Origin: Zea mays
Lineage: Eukaryota > Streptophyta > Magnoliopsida > Poales > Poaceae
Assembly: GCF_902167145.1 (NCBI RefSeq)
Contig: NC_050096.1
Location: 182,129,825 to 182,193,824, forward strand
Reading direction: 5' to 3'
Length of the DNA: 64,000 bases
Positions within the stretch are counted from its first letter, which is position 1; each line of letters opens with the position of its first letter. Positions 11,211-23,002 of the stretch are shown one piece after another. The position numbers were made by a program, and so were the translations under genes. Under the pieces are notes generated by a model. That model was not told where the DNA came from. It worked only from the letters and a program-made list of their open reading frames with translations, and did not search any database.

Positions 11211-12512
11211 AATCAGAACCAAGGCAAGAGGCAGAAGGTGCAAGTGAGGCAGGGCAGGCTGAACTTCACCACCATGGCTGATATTCCAGAGGGAGCACCC
11301 ATCATGACTGGTATCTTTACAGTTTTGAATTATCCTGCTATTATCCTTTTTTATTCTGGTGCATCGCATAGTTTTATCAGTGCCAAATTTAGTGCCAAGT
11401 GCCAGTTGCCCTTTCACCACACCGATGGGGGCATTACCATTTCAACACCAGGAGGCAGGGTTGCCACTTATCAAATCAACAGGCAAGTGCCTATAAAATT
11501 TGGTAGTCTTGTGATTAGAACCACCCTTCTCATCTTAGGATTGGATAGCGTGGATATTATATTGGGAGCTGACTGGTTGACCAGGCATCAGGCAGTATTG
11601 GATATTGCAGCCAGAGCCATTGAAATTCATTCCCCTGCTTATGGCGAGACTGTTTTATATTTGCCCGACCAGGGATGCACCCGTTCTTGTGCCTTTGTTA
11701 TGATAGAATCCCTAGTAGAAAAGATCCCAGTGGTCCGTGACTACCCGGATGTGTTTCCGGAGGAATTGCCAGGGATGCCACCCGACCGAGACATTGAGTT
11801 CGCCATCGAATTGCAACCCGGGACTGCTCCTATCTCCAAGAGACCCTATAGGATGCCTCCCGCAGAATTGGCAGAACTGAAAAAGCAATTGCAAGAGTTG
11901 TTGGACAAGGGGTTTATTCGCCCAAGTACTTCACCATGGGGATGTCCAGCCTTATTCATGAAGAAAAAGGATGAGAGTTTGAGAATGTGTGTTGACTACC
12001 GCCCTCTCAATGCGGTGACTATCAAGAACAAATACCCACTGCCCCGCATTGATGTTCTGTTCGATCAGTTGGTAGGAGCCAAGGTATTCTCCAAGATAGA
12101 CCTTCGCTCAGGTTACCATCAGATCAAGATCCGTGCCAGTGATATTCCCAAAACGGCTTTCTCAACCAGATATGGGCTTTATGAGTTTTTGGTAATGTCT
12201 TTTGGGCTGACCAATGCCCCGGCTTATTTTATGTACTTGATGAACTTAGTATTCATGCCAGAGTTGGACAAATTTGTGGCCGTTTTCATTGATGATATTC
12301 TGATTTACTCCAAGAATGAAGCCGAGCACACCAAACATTTGCATACTGTACTTCAGAGACTGCGTGACCGTCAGTTGTATGCTAAATTGTCTAAATGTGA
12401 ATTCTGGCTAAAGGAGATTAAATTCTTGGGTCACACAATTTCTCAGGAGGGGATATCAGTTGATCCTGAGAAGGTACAAGAGGTGATGGATTGGAAACCC
12501 CGACTACAGTGA
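11124..12512 (+). pseudogene. pol: Protease and reverse transcriptase of B
   Basis: The frame takes over inside the gag zinc knuckle and continues into the protease. The catalytic motif that should read DSGASHSF has Tyr in place of Asp (TAT at 11352-11354, residue 77 of this frame), which should abolish activity. The RT follows: the [11 protein letters not shown] entry, the DYRPLN and YPLPRID blocks, and the FIDD active site at residues 388-391, all intact. The frame ends in a stop at 12510-12512 because one base is missing near 12497; RT continues in the frame starting at 12491. This is typical Ty3 chromovirus pol, but disabled by the protease change and the frameshift. Confidence 0.9.
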
Positions 12513-12970
12513 GGCAGATTCGGAGTTTTCTGGGTTTGGCAGGGTATTATCGACGATTTATTCCGGTTTTTTCTAGAATTGCTAAACCAATGACTGAACT
12601 GTTGAAGAAGGGAGTCAAGTATGATTGGAGCCAAAAGTGCGAAGATGCCTTTCATACTTTGAGGCAGCTTTTGACAACAGCCCCAGTGCTGGCTCAACCT
12701 GACAACACCAAGCCATTTGAGGTTTATTGTGATGCTTCCAGTACAGAATTGGGTTGTGTCTTGATGCAAGATAACAGAGTCATTGCTTATGCTTCTCGAG
12801 CACTCAAGCCCCATGAGCAGAACTACCCTACACATGATCTGGAATTGGCAGCCGTGGTTCATGCTCTTAAGATATGGAGACACTACTTGATGGGAGCTCA
12901 CTGTAACATCTACACTGATCACAAGAGTCTCAAATACATCTTCACTCATGCAGATCTGAACATGAGGTAG
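12491..12970 (+). pseudogene. pol: RT thumb/connection and RNase H of B
   Basis: This continues the pol of the preceding entry after the one-base shift. It begins with the RT thumb block [14 protein letters not shown] and goes through the RNase H motifs [16 protein letters not shown] and YTDHKSLKY, so the acidic residues are present. The frame is closed by TAG at 12968-12970; the homologous place in element E reads Gln, so CAG to TAG is likely. The same frame reopens directly downstream. Confidence 0.9.
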
Positions 12971-12979
12971 AGAAGATGG

Positions 12980-14632
12980 TTGGAGCTAATCAAGGACTAT
13001 GATTTGGAAGTGCATTACCATCCTGGCAAGGCCAATGTTGTGGCAGATGCCTTGAGCAGAAAAGCCCAGTGCAATTGTATGAGCATGGATGCAAGGGTTA
13101 CCACCCTGTGTGATGAGTTGTGCAAGCTGAACCTGGAAGTTGTTTCTTCAGGTGATTTAAACTATATCTCGGTAGAGCCCACATTACAAGAGCAAATAGT
13201 CAGGGCCCAGGTTGAAGATAAGGGTGTTCAGGTTATCAAGGAAATGATCAAGCAAAAGGCAGAAAAATACAAGTGCTTCCGTCAGGATAGCAAGGGAATT
13301 CTATGGTTTGGAGATCGATTGGTTGTTCCCAAGGACCCTGAGCTCAGAAAGAAGATATTGGATGAAGCTCACCTTTCCAAATTCTCCATGCACCCTGGTA
13401 GTAGCAAAATGTATCATGATCTCAGATCTTTATATTGGTGGACCAGAATGAAGAGGGAAATTGCCAAGTACATATCCGAGTGTGACACCTGCCAGAGGAT
13501 CAAAGCTAGTCATTTGAAGGCCGCAGGCCCATTGCAACCCCTTCCCATATCATCTTGGAAATGGGAGGACATTTGCATGGACTTTATCGTAGGATTGCCC
13601 AATACCTCCAGGCACCATGATTCCATTTGGGTTATTGTGGACAGATTGACCAAGACCGCTCACTTCTTGCTAGTGCACACCACCCACAGGACAGAGAAGT
13701 ATGCAGAGATCTACATTGACCAGATAGTTCGTCTGCATGGGATACCAAGGACTATAGTCTCAGACAGAGGAGCACCATTTGTGGCACGATTTTGGGAACA
13801 ATTGCAGGAATCACTTGGGACCCATGTCATACGAAGCTCAGCATACCATCCCCAAACCGATGGCCAAACAGAAAGGGTAAACCAGATTTTGGAAGATATG
13901 TTAAGGGCATGTGTACTGCACCACGGAAATGATTGGGACAAGTGTCTTTCCTTGGCTGAGTTTTCCTATAATAACAGCTACCAGTCCAGCCTAAGGATGG
14001 CACCTTTTGAAGCTTTATATGGGAGAAGATGCAGAACCCCGCTGAATTGGTCTCAAGCAGGAGAAAGGGAAATATTTGGGCCATATTTGGTACTTGAAGC
14101 AGAGGCAAAGGTCAGGATCATCAAGAAGAACTTAGAAGCTGCTCAGGCCAGGCAAAAGAGCTATCATGACAAGAGGTGGAAGCCTCTACAGTTTGAGGTG
14201 GGAGATCATGTTTATCTTAAGGTATCACCCACCAAGGGTGTCCAGAGATTCGGAATTAAGGGTAAGTTAGCTCCTCGCTACATTGGACCCTACGAGATCA
14301 AGGAAGCTTGTGGACCAGTAGCCTACCAATTGGAATTGCCACCTCACATGTCAGCCATTCACAATGTAATTCATGTATCTCAGCTGCGGAAATGTGTCCG
14401 CCTACCCACTGAAATGCTACCTGAGCCAGACATTGAGATAGAGCCAGACTTGTCCTATCAAGAGTACCCCATCAAGGTATTAGATCAGAAGGAGAGATCA
14501 ACTCGGGCAAGGTCGATCTGAATGTATAAGGTTCAGTGGAGTCACCATTCAGCAGAAGAAGCTACATGGGAAACTGAGGACTTTCTACGCTCTCGCTTCC
14601 CCGACTTTCTGCCCAAAGGAGTCGGTACGTAA
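12980..14632 (+). pseudogene. pol: Integrase and chromodomain of B
   Basis: It starts with the end of RNase [12 protein letters not shown]. The integrase zinc-binding residues are H131, H138, C168 and C171; the catalytic triad is D201 (MDFIVGLP), D262 (SDRGAPF) and E298 (QTERV). The C-terminal GPF-type region follows. A TGA at 14519-14521, probably from CGA, stops the frame just at the start of the chromodomain; about 36 further residues in the same frame, with EATWETEDF, end at TAA 14630-14632. The chromodomain would guide integration to modified chromatin. The domain order protease-RT-RNase H-integrase-chromodomain defines the chromoviruses. Confidence 0.9.
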
Positions 14633-14850
14633 CCCAAAAACCCCACCCCCACCTGCCCTTTGAATACAATTATAAGAAAAACTTAGGTAACAAGGATAGT
14701 CTAAGTTGCGGATTTAACTTAAAAAGGGCTTCCTTCTGAAGTTGCAAAGAGAATGACATTCGAAGAGCAGTTAACAAGAGAAACTTGGGTATAAAGAAAG
14801 AGTAGCACACCAACACACCTTCAAGCACCCCTCCAAGGGACTCTACCTAA

Positions 14851-14885
14851 AATCTCGAGACGAGATTCCTTTAAGGGGGGAGGGC
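14851..14885 (+). other. Hairpin and polypurine tract of B
   Basis: AATCTCG (14851-14857), loop AGA and CGAGATT (14861-14867) form a perfect stem. The purine tract AAGGGGGGAGGGC follows at 14873-14885, abutting the 3' LTR, and would prime plus-strand synthesis. Element E has the same layout. The preceding 220 bp after pol are non-coding. Confidence 0.85.
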
Positions 14886-17800
14886 TGTAACACCCCAGGT
14901 GTTACTCAGGGTGTCCACCCAGGGCTACACCATTTTGAGCTACTATCACATGTGGGTTAGTTGAGCAAAGTACATCAAACTTAGAATTCAAGGTCCTAAG
15001 CATGTGCAACCCATCTTGGATATCATACCCTAGCTTGTCATGGACACCTAAAGGAGAGAATTGCCCAAAACCCTAAAGCAAACCCTTTTGGATAATGGGA
15101 ACCCTAAATGAAGGTAGGATCAAAAGGTCATGTAAACCTTATGATCATGGCTTGGGCCAAATATAAAAGTTGTAGTACACTTAATAACTTACAAGTAATA
15201 GTACGAAAGTAACCCCAAAAAGATTTCAGAAAAGCCCCAAAAAGTTCACCAAAGGTTGAGCACAAGAGCAAAATTCAGAAATTGCCTAAGTCTAAAAACT
15301 AACCTTTGAACAAAGATCCCACATGTTCACCCTCATCCAAAATTCAAAACACTTCGACCCAATTGACAAAGTGGCGCCAAATTAACCCTAGAATGCCCTG
15401 GAAAGAGATGACACCTACCCTAGGGCGTTTGACACGACTTGGCACCATTTTGGTCTCGAATTGGACCTATCTGACATAGCCAACTTCTCGCCCCTCTATC
15501 TCCCTACCCCGACCATATCTTGACTTGGAACTCACAGCAAAAAGGTAGGATATGGAGCAGGGAAGAGACCGTACACAGTGGTTTTGCCAAGATACGCACG
15601 CTAAGGTGCTCAAATCTGCCGTTGAACCATGGCAGAACCGAGCTCCCACGTGTTCGACGCGGGCTGACACCCGGGGGCGCGCTCAGAGCATGCCCGTGCG
15701 CGAACCCCCGTGCGCCCGCGGCCGCCCGTGACCACGCCCGCGCCATGGCTATAAAGCCCATCCCAGTGCCCGGCTGCCTTCCCCGTTGCCTCCTCCGTAC
15801 CACGCCTAACTCCCCCGAGCCCGCCCTTAGCTCCGGCGACCTCCCCGCGAACTGCCAGAGCCGCCCGAGAGCAACCACCGTGGCCAGCCCCTTTCCTGTC
15901 CTTCTCCGTTCGATCCAAGCCTTCAGATAGCTTCCTTGAGAGGCCGTGAAGCTTACACAAGCTTGAACCGAGGACCCGCGTCACCGGAATAGCGAAACCG
16001 TGCTCGCCGGAGTTCATCACCCCGCCGGCGCACGTAGACCGGGTACATCACTGCGCCATTTTTCGATTCAATGCACAGATAGCCTCTACATCACCCCGGG
16101 AAGCTCACCGTGCCGTTGGATTGGACTAGGTCGCCGTGGTTTGGCCGGCACACCCCCCGCCGACAAGGACACCCGCCTGCGCACGTGGACCGAGCGATTA
16201 CGGCCATCCCCGCCGTCAAGCCGTACATCGTTGTGACCGCCAGAACCTCCCCGAGCCAACCCTGCCCCTCGCCGGACCTCTCTCGTCACCGGTAAGCCGC
16301 GCCGCCCCTTTCTTCTCTACGGATACTGTTTACACCTGGGAGGGATCGCGGGGGAGAGGAAGAGAAAGTCAGGGGGTTTTGCGCATTGTCAGTCACACAG
16401 AGGAATAGTGGCGCAAGGGTAGAACTGCGAAGATCAATTAGGAAAGACCCTGGGGACCTCGGTGCAAAGTAGTTTTTCAGGAAACCTTTATTAAATCTGA
16501 TTTAAATTTTGAACAGAACTTGAATAATTCATAACTTCTGTTTTATTCATCCAAATTTAGTCAAACCAATTTTGTCAGACTTTAAATAATGTGAACTACT
16601 TAGGAAAAATATACAACCCTTATGTACTACAGAAAACTTTGGGGTTCTGATTTAATTATAGTTTTGGCCAAAAGCTCAATAATAGGAAGAAAAATAGTTG
16701 CACTATTTGACTAGGGTTAGAAAAATTTGGAGAAGTTTATGTCCACCTAGTGACCTACTTAAAAATGCTAAACCTCTCTATCCACCCCATTTAGTTAGTT
16801 TTTGCCACTTATTTTACAATATGCTTAAGGTTAAGAAAAATAGAAAAGGTGATTTAAAGAATGAACCAGAGGGCACCCCTATTTTTGTTAAGGTACTTAT
16901 TCAACGTAGTTCACTATAAAAATCTATCCTACCCTAGTTTAGTATAAAATGAGTAGGATACCTTTTATTTTAATAAAACAAGGAAAACTTAGAAAAACCC
17001 TACAAAAATAACCCCAAGGTGAAAACACCCCAACCCTTGGGACAATCAATGTTTTGTTAATAAGAACTTAGGAAAAATATGAAATCTGCTGTTTGACATT
17101 TTTCAAATAACAATGTAGTAGAAAGTGCCTTTTTGGCATTTAACTTTAGAAAATCATAACTAAATGACCATACCTTAGCTTTCTGTGATTTTTGGCACAG
17201 ATGCCTATTATTACTGTTAGATGCCAACAAAAATAACCCTTAGGGCAGAACTCACCCCTAATTAAGAGATGTAGTGTAAAGTAGCCCATTTTACACAACT
17301 CTTGTTATTTTTTTGTCTAAAGCATAGCCTTTATATTTTAAGCCTCAAATTCTTAAAACAGACTAGAATAGCAAATGACAACCTACTGTAATTTTTACAG
17401 AATTTTTGGAAAATATTAAACCCCTGTCGTAGTCCAAACCTACACTAGAAACCATAAGTAGAAAATAAAGAAAGGGAAAAGTGAATAATAGGAAATTAGT
17501 GTCATCCTAAAACTCTTTATAACTTGTCCACTGAAGTATATAAAGGCAATACCAATTCCCTATGCCTATCCCTAGCAAAACCTAAACCTAGAAGTGATAA
17601 GCATAAACCATTACAAGCCACGTATAACCCAGAAACCCTAAATTGCTCATTAACTTAGTTTTTTTCTTCTCTCAGCATAATGTTATTAAATCTTGCATAA
17701 TCATGACATACATGTTCATTGCATTCGATAGACTGTAACCTTGCTGACGGAGAGTACGTCCTCGTGCCGGAGCAAGGAGCTGCTCAGGAGGTCGCCCCGG

Positions 17801-19250
17801 ATCCAGCACCAGAGCCTGCACCAGAGGATCTGCCTGCCATAGCCTTGGAAGGCAAGCCCCGGTTTATGCATAACCTGTTATTTATGCTATTTTACTACAC
17901 TTATTGATTGTAGGTTTGAATGTGCACTTAAGTGTAGGAGTTGTGTGAAACCCTAGTTGCATGATCTCAGGAATCCTGTTGAGATGAATACTAGTATGCT
18001 AGGTCGAGTAGCTACTTTATTAATTAGGATCTCGGTAGAAGACGAGTGATTTTTCTAGCACTCGCGCGAGGTCAGGAAATTGGTTGTACCCACTTTCTTA
18101 TCATAATGATGCTGGTTTGTGGACAACAATCCATGGGGATTGGTTGTCCACGGGATTAAAATTGGAATAAGGATTAAGGTGTGGTACTGTGTGTCAAGCG
18201 TTTGAACGTACTAAACACATACCGAGAAATATGGTAAATCGGTAAGCCTAGTACCTGAGTGAACCTGCCCGCAGATTGCCCTCCTCACGCGACCTGAGAC
18301 GTGGTCTCCCATTCTGGTTATGGTGGGTACAAGTGCGGTCACTGCACGACGGCAGTCGGGGTCATTGAGGCATTGTACGCCAAGGCGGTGAGCCCCTTTC
18401 TGTTGCCAGGGAATCGATGGGGACGGTTGATGTGTGTGGGGACGGAGTGCCTCGCCACGTCGTGTGTTTAGGTTTACCTTGCAAGGTTTAAAAACTCGAT
18501 TCGAATCGTCTGCTTCTCGCAGCTAATGAGACTGCTTGATCCATGCTGCTACATTGAGTAACAATTGGAAATATGATGAGTTGATATAAGATGTTGATTG
18601 CTAATAATGTTTGCTACTATGTATGAGTAGATAGTACACATTTGGCCTTAAGAGAGTCACACTTAAATTGACAAAGTTAAAACTTGACTTAGAAACTCAG
18701 CTAGTGCTTTTGGCAACCAAACCCCACAGCCAAACAGCTGCATGTCTAGAGGTAGAGGAGTAGACTCCTCACACCGGGTAAGTCTAGCTGAGTATTAGTA
18801 TACTCACCCTTGCTTGTGGCATAATTTTACAGGTTCTCTGGAGGACATGGTTGCTGGAGTGACTTGGCCGTCCATCTTGCCACCGGGTTGGACTGTCGAG
18901 TGGGACCCTACCTCGGCTGAGGAGGAGCATGAGGAGTGATGGGACAGGCTTCCCCATCTCTCTGTTTATTTACCGCTAGTTTAATTCCGCTGCACTTCGA
19001 ACAATGATGACTACTTTTGCAAAAACTCCGATGGTGATGTAATAATTTAATACTCCTTAATGTATGGTTTTATGCTTTATTGTATTTGCTCTGTGACTCA
19101 CCTTCGAGTGAGATTGTGGTACTTGATCCTGTCAGTGGCCTAGTCGGACTAGATCCGAGGGATTGACGGGTTATTCCCATTTAAGTGTGGTCTAGCTCTA
19201 AGGCAGGACTTAGGCACTTAAGTCGGAATAATTCGGGCAGTTCCGCCACA
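14886..19250 (+). repeat. 3' LTR of B (4365 bp)
   Basis: It starts TGTAACACCCC and ends TTCCGCCACA, like 4278-8630, with a 12-bp tandem repeat unit extra near 17806. It holds a TATAAA at 15750-15755 and the hairpin motif at 18778-18832. Open frames on both strands in the GC-rich part (about 15460-16410) overlap each other and have no domain, so I leave them out. Confidence 0.95.
18778..18832 (+). promoter_or_regulatory. Conserved LTR hairpin motif, B 3' LTR
   Basis: GTAAGT, then a perfect 7-bp stem TGAGTAT/ATACTCA with loop TAGT, then TTTTACAG; 55 nt in all. Just upstream, GAGGAGT-AG-ACTCCTC is a second palindrome. Here the stem is intact, unlike the 5' LTR copy. Confidence 0.65.
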
Positions 19251-19255
19251 GTTCT
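19251..19255. repeat. Target-site duplication of B, right copy (GTTCT)
   Basis: Identical to 4273-4277; element A resumes here. Confidence 0.93.
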
Positions 19256-19960
19256 CAGTTTATCAAAGAAAAATTATACAGAATTGGAGAAGGTGTTGTA
19301 TGCTGTTCTAATGGCCTCCAGGAAGCTTCGACATTATTTTCAAGCATACCATATAATTGTTCCTTCTTCATAGCCTTTAAAGGATATTATGAGAAACAGA
19401 GAAGCTACTGGAAGGATTGGAAAGTGGGCTGCGGAACTCAATGAGTTCTGCATTGATTATGTGCATAGATCTTCGATTCAGTCCCAAGCGCTAGCAGATT
19501 TCATCGCTGACTGGACGCCAGGGGCTCAGGAAGAAGAAGCAACTAAAGATGCCAAAGCTTGGACAGTATTCTGCGATGGTTCCTGGGGAACCTTCGGGGC
19601 GGTGCAGCTGCCGTTTTAATTGCACCTTCCAAAGTTTGAACATGCTACACAGTGAAACTTGATTTTAGTTGTACAAATAATATTGCTGAATACGAAGCTT
19701 TGCTTTTGGGTCTTCGGAAGTTGAAAGCAATGGGGATAAGAAGGGCGGTCCTCAAAACTGATTCCCAAGTTATTTCTGGCCATGTTGACAAAAGTTGCAA
19801 AGCAAGAGATCCGAAGCTTGAAAAATATTTGGATACAGTTCGAAGACTTGAAGCCTCCTTCGAAGGGTTTTCTGTTAAGAATATTTCACGAGGAGAAAAT
19901 GAACACGCTGATCTACTAGCCAAGTCAGCGGCACAGGGGCTGCCATTACCTTCGGAAGTT
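19256..19960 (+). pseudogene. pol: RNase H and second (archaeal-type) RNase H of A
   Basis: This continues the A pol interrupted at 4277. The first RNase H ends with blocks such as YTELEKVLYAVLMASRKLRHYF; a TAG at 19371-19373 (probably from CAG) breaks it. A second RNase H domain follows: FCDGSW near 19570, NNIAEYEALLLGL (Glu near 19690), KTDSQV and NEHADLLAK. The frame shifts near 19600, between the first and second of these blocks. Two RNase H domains in a row are characteristic of the Tat clade, and the second is thought to have been acquired from a cellular type. The copy is inactive. Confidence 0.87.
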
Positions 19961-21267
19961 TTCTTTGAAACAATAAAAGCACCTTCGGTTGACCTTCTTG
20001 AAAGAGCAGTGCTCAATATATCTCCTGTTTATAGCGAAGATTGGAGAACTGAGATCATATCTTTTCTCCAGGGCAATTTCCTTTCAGATGACGAAGCTTA
20101 TCAAAAGAGAATAGCGGCAAGAGCCCGTCCATATGTAATAATAGAAGGGGAGTTATACAAGCATGGAGTCTGTTCTACATTACTCAAATGTTTATCCAGA
20201 ACTGAAGGTATAGAGCTGATGAAAGAAATACATGCAGGCCTGTGTGGATCTCACATCGGATCTAGGCCTTTGTTGGGTAAAGTTTTTTGTCAAGGATTCT
20301 ATTGGCCGAAGGCAGCTTCGGATGCAACAGAATTAGTCCAAATATGCGAAGGTTGTCAAAAATGTGCAAGAGATCAAAAACAACCTTCGTCTCTAACTCA
20401 ATTAATACAACCCACTTGGCCATTGCAAAGATGGGGCCTTGATTTGCTAGGCCCACTTCCACCAGCACAAGGGAATTTAAGATATGTTGTAGTGGCAGTG
20501 GAATATTTTTCTAAATGGATTGAGGCGAAGCCTTTAGCCACAATAACTTCGGTTAGTGTTCAAAAGTTTTTCTGGCAAAATATTGTGTGTCGCTTCGGAG
20601 TGCCGAAGGCCATTACCGTGGACAATGGAACGCAGTTTGATGCCGAAGCTTTTAGAGAGTTTTGTGAACAAATTGGCACGAAGATCCATTTTGCATCAGT
20701 TCGGCATCCGGAGTCAAATGGACTTGTCGAAAGAGCTAATGGCATTATAATGACAGGAATAATGAAGTTAATCTTCAACCAGCCCAGGGGAAGTGGCCGG
20801 ACGAATTAATCAAAGTGGTGTGAAGCCACAACACAACAATATCAAGGTCAACAGGTTTTACACCATTCAAATTGCTGTTTGGTGACGAAGCAATAACCCC
20901 AGAAGAAGCTAAAGCGGGATCAATAAGAACAGTGGCTTCGGCAGAGGACGAAGCTGATTATTCTGTGGCAAAAGATGCTATAGAAGGGATCAGGCTTCAG
21001 GCTGTGGAGAATATCAATAAATATCAAGCCAAAACAATAAAATGGCGTGATAGAAAGGTTCGGTTAAAAAATATTAAGCCAGGACACTTGGTACTTCGGA
21101 GGGTTGCCAACCCAGACACAGTAGGCAAGCTACTGTTGATGAAATGGGAAGGGCCTTTCCTGGTAGTATCTTCGTCAAGACCCGGTTCCTACAAACTGAA
21201 GGATATGGACGACAGCGACATTCTTAGATCTTGGAATGCAGATGAGCTTCGGCGGTATTATGTGTAA
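19961..21267 (+). pseudogene. pol: Integrase of A
   Basis: In the frame that opens at 19652, the integrase has an H/H/C/C zinc region (H194, H201, C232, C235) and the catalytic residues D264 (GLDLLGP), D324 (VDNGTQF) and E360 (GLVERANG). The frame is lost near 20790, ending at 20809, and a TGA at 20821-20823 (probably from TGG) is a second lesion. The C-terminal part resumes and runs from about 20872 to TAA at 21265-21267, with the VLRRV and KWEGPF blocks of the Ty3 integrase tail. There is no chromodomain, as expected for Tat. Integrase would insert the cDNA into the host DNA; this copy cannot be made in full. Confidence 0.88.
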
Positions 21268-21313
21268 CCTGATGTAATCTTTTTTATTCTTTCCTATGGC
21301 ACCCTTTTCCTTT

Positions 21314-21328
21314 CCAAAGGGGGAGAAA
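21314..21328 (+). other. Internal polypurine tract of A
   Basis: CCAAAGGGGGAGAAA, 47 bp after the pol stop. The identical 15-mer follows pol in both Sireviruses (40923 and 62729). It may be an extra plus-strand primer. Confidence 0.55.
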
Positions 21329-22199
21329 GGTTTTTAATGGGGCCATAGCATGTAATTTCTCTTTTTCTTATATCAGCTCTACAAGAGCAGTATCCCCCGA
21401 AGATGTAAATGTAAAAACTGGGCATGCACCATCAAGTGCAACGAGAAAAAAGAAAAAACTGGGAGAAGCTCGAAAGACGTCCCTAAGGGGATGCAGAGCA
21501 CGACGAAGCTACAAAAAGCCGTTCCTAAGGGAGCGCAGCGTAAGTTTTCTGCTCAAAAGTCGTTCCTAAGGGAATGCAGAGCTTACAACGAAAAGTCAAC
21601 GCTGATTCCGCCGAAATAAAAGGCGAAGCGCGAAAAGTCAACGCGAATACCGCCGAAATAAAAGGCGAAGAAGCTCCTAAGGGAGGCTTACAGCGAAAAG
21701 TCAGCGCTGATACACCGAAAAATAAGCGGTGAAGCCGAAAAATAAACGGCAAAGATTTGTTATTCCTAAGGGAATAAGAGTGGTGATTATGGTTTTGTAT
21801 GTGTCTTTGAACATTCATTTGCACGATACATTTCATCATACATTTGCATTCATAAACATTCACTTAGACATACATAGGATCATCATCATCATCACATACA
21901 AACTTGCTTCGGCTTTGAAAGATAAGGCTTCGAAAAAAGGGAAAAAGAGGCAATTTTATGCTTCGCTGTGTACGCAAAGAAGGGAAGGTGTTTTTCGCCT
22001 CCGGCTCAAAAAGTATTAATTTCGTCCACACCAAAGCATTTCATACATTGACGGAGAGGTAAGATTATATTACAAGGTATGGATAAAATCCACAAAGTGA
22101 AATTTAATTACATCATATACAAGTTATCACAGGAGTTTTTTGAGCTATTTCTACAGGCTATTCGAGCTTCGACAACATCCATGGAGCTTCGACTTTTTT
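21329..22199 (+). other. 3' non-coding region of A between pol and the antisense gene
   Basis: It has no sense-strand domain. The first half holds the short tandem repeats listed next; the second half is AT-rich and leads to the 3' end of the antisense gene. Confidence 0.7.
21473..21775 (+). repeat. Degenerate short tandem repeats in the 3' region of A
   Basis: Words such as TTCCTAAGGGA (at least four copies), CGAAAAGTCAACGC and CCGAAATAAAAGGCGAAG recur in interleaved order over about 300 bp. Tat/Ogre-type elements are known to carry hypervariable tandem repeats in this place. Confidence 0.75.
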
Positions 22200-22232
22200 T
22201 TACTCTGCAGCTTCAGCTTCGGCTTGGTCAAC

Positions 22233-22303
22233 CTGTATGTAAGTATTATAAGCTAGATTCAAAATTCAAAGGAAAAGGTAAGCATAAGGTATAATATTGT
22301 TAC
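22233..22303 (-). other. Probable intron 2 of the antisense gene
   Basis: Begins GTAACA after codon CTG and ends CATACAG before GTT; AT-rich, 71 bp, phase 0. Splicing adds ten residues and a stop. Confidence 0.6.
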
Positions 22304-23002
22304 CAGCTTAAGGTGGCTCCGGGCTTCGTCACCAGCTTTCTCTCGCCCACCCTTTGTCCATATCACCTTTATAAATTTATTCGCAATGCTTCGGGCGAGG
22401 TTGGGAATATCATCTAGAATTGATGGTGATAGGCTGAAATTGGGTCTGTTGATAATTTTTCCGTACTCACAGCCAGATTTTAGGAACGCAGCAGCGGTGC
22501 CCCGAGAAGCTACCAGGGCACAAAAGTCGTCGTGTCCAGCAATAACATCATCGAGGTCATCAATCTCACCTTCGATGTGTTCGAAGGCTCCTGGTAGATC
22601 TTCAGCCGAAGGAGTAAATTTTTCACTACTGGCCCCGACTGAATAAAACACCTTCTTCAGTCGTTGAACACATTGATTACTGAATTTCAAACATTTGTTC
22701 TGAAGGCCTATCAATAATTTTTTCAAAACTAAACCATTCTGGATTTCAGCCTCAAGTTTTTCATTAAGCTTCAGCTTTTCTTGTTCGAAACTTTCTGACT
22801 GGTAGAGAAGCTTCGTATTCAGTTCTGTTATTTTAGCTTCGGCTTCCGCTAGTAAACCTTCAGTTGTTTGGAGTTCGAACTCTTTTTTCTCAAAAGCAGT
22901 TGTTTGATCTTTTATTTTGTTTTCTAAGTTTTCAATTATAACCTCGTGCTTTTTATCTTCTAAATCCTGTTGCATCCTTAAAGCTTTGCTCAGTAGCATA
23001 CT

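Larger units (their letters stand above)
4278..19250 (+). mobile_element. Element B: long-LTR chromovirus (Ty3, Tekay/Del-type)
   Basis: LTRs of 4353 and 4365 bp flank an internal region of 6.26 kb with an initiator-Met-type primer site, an extra upstream ORF, gag, protease, RT, RNase H, integrase and a C-terminal chromodomain, then a hairpin and polypurine tract. This order and the chromodomain place it in the chromoviruses, probably the Tekay/Del clade. In maize, the Flip family has LTRs of about this size, but I cannot confirm the name. It lies in the pol gene of A, so it is younger than A. Several frameshifts and stops make it defective. Confidence 0.93.
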
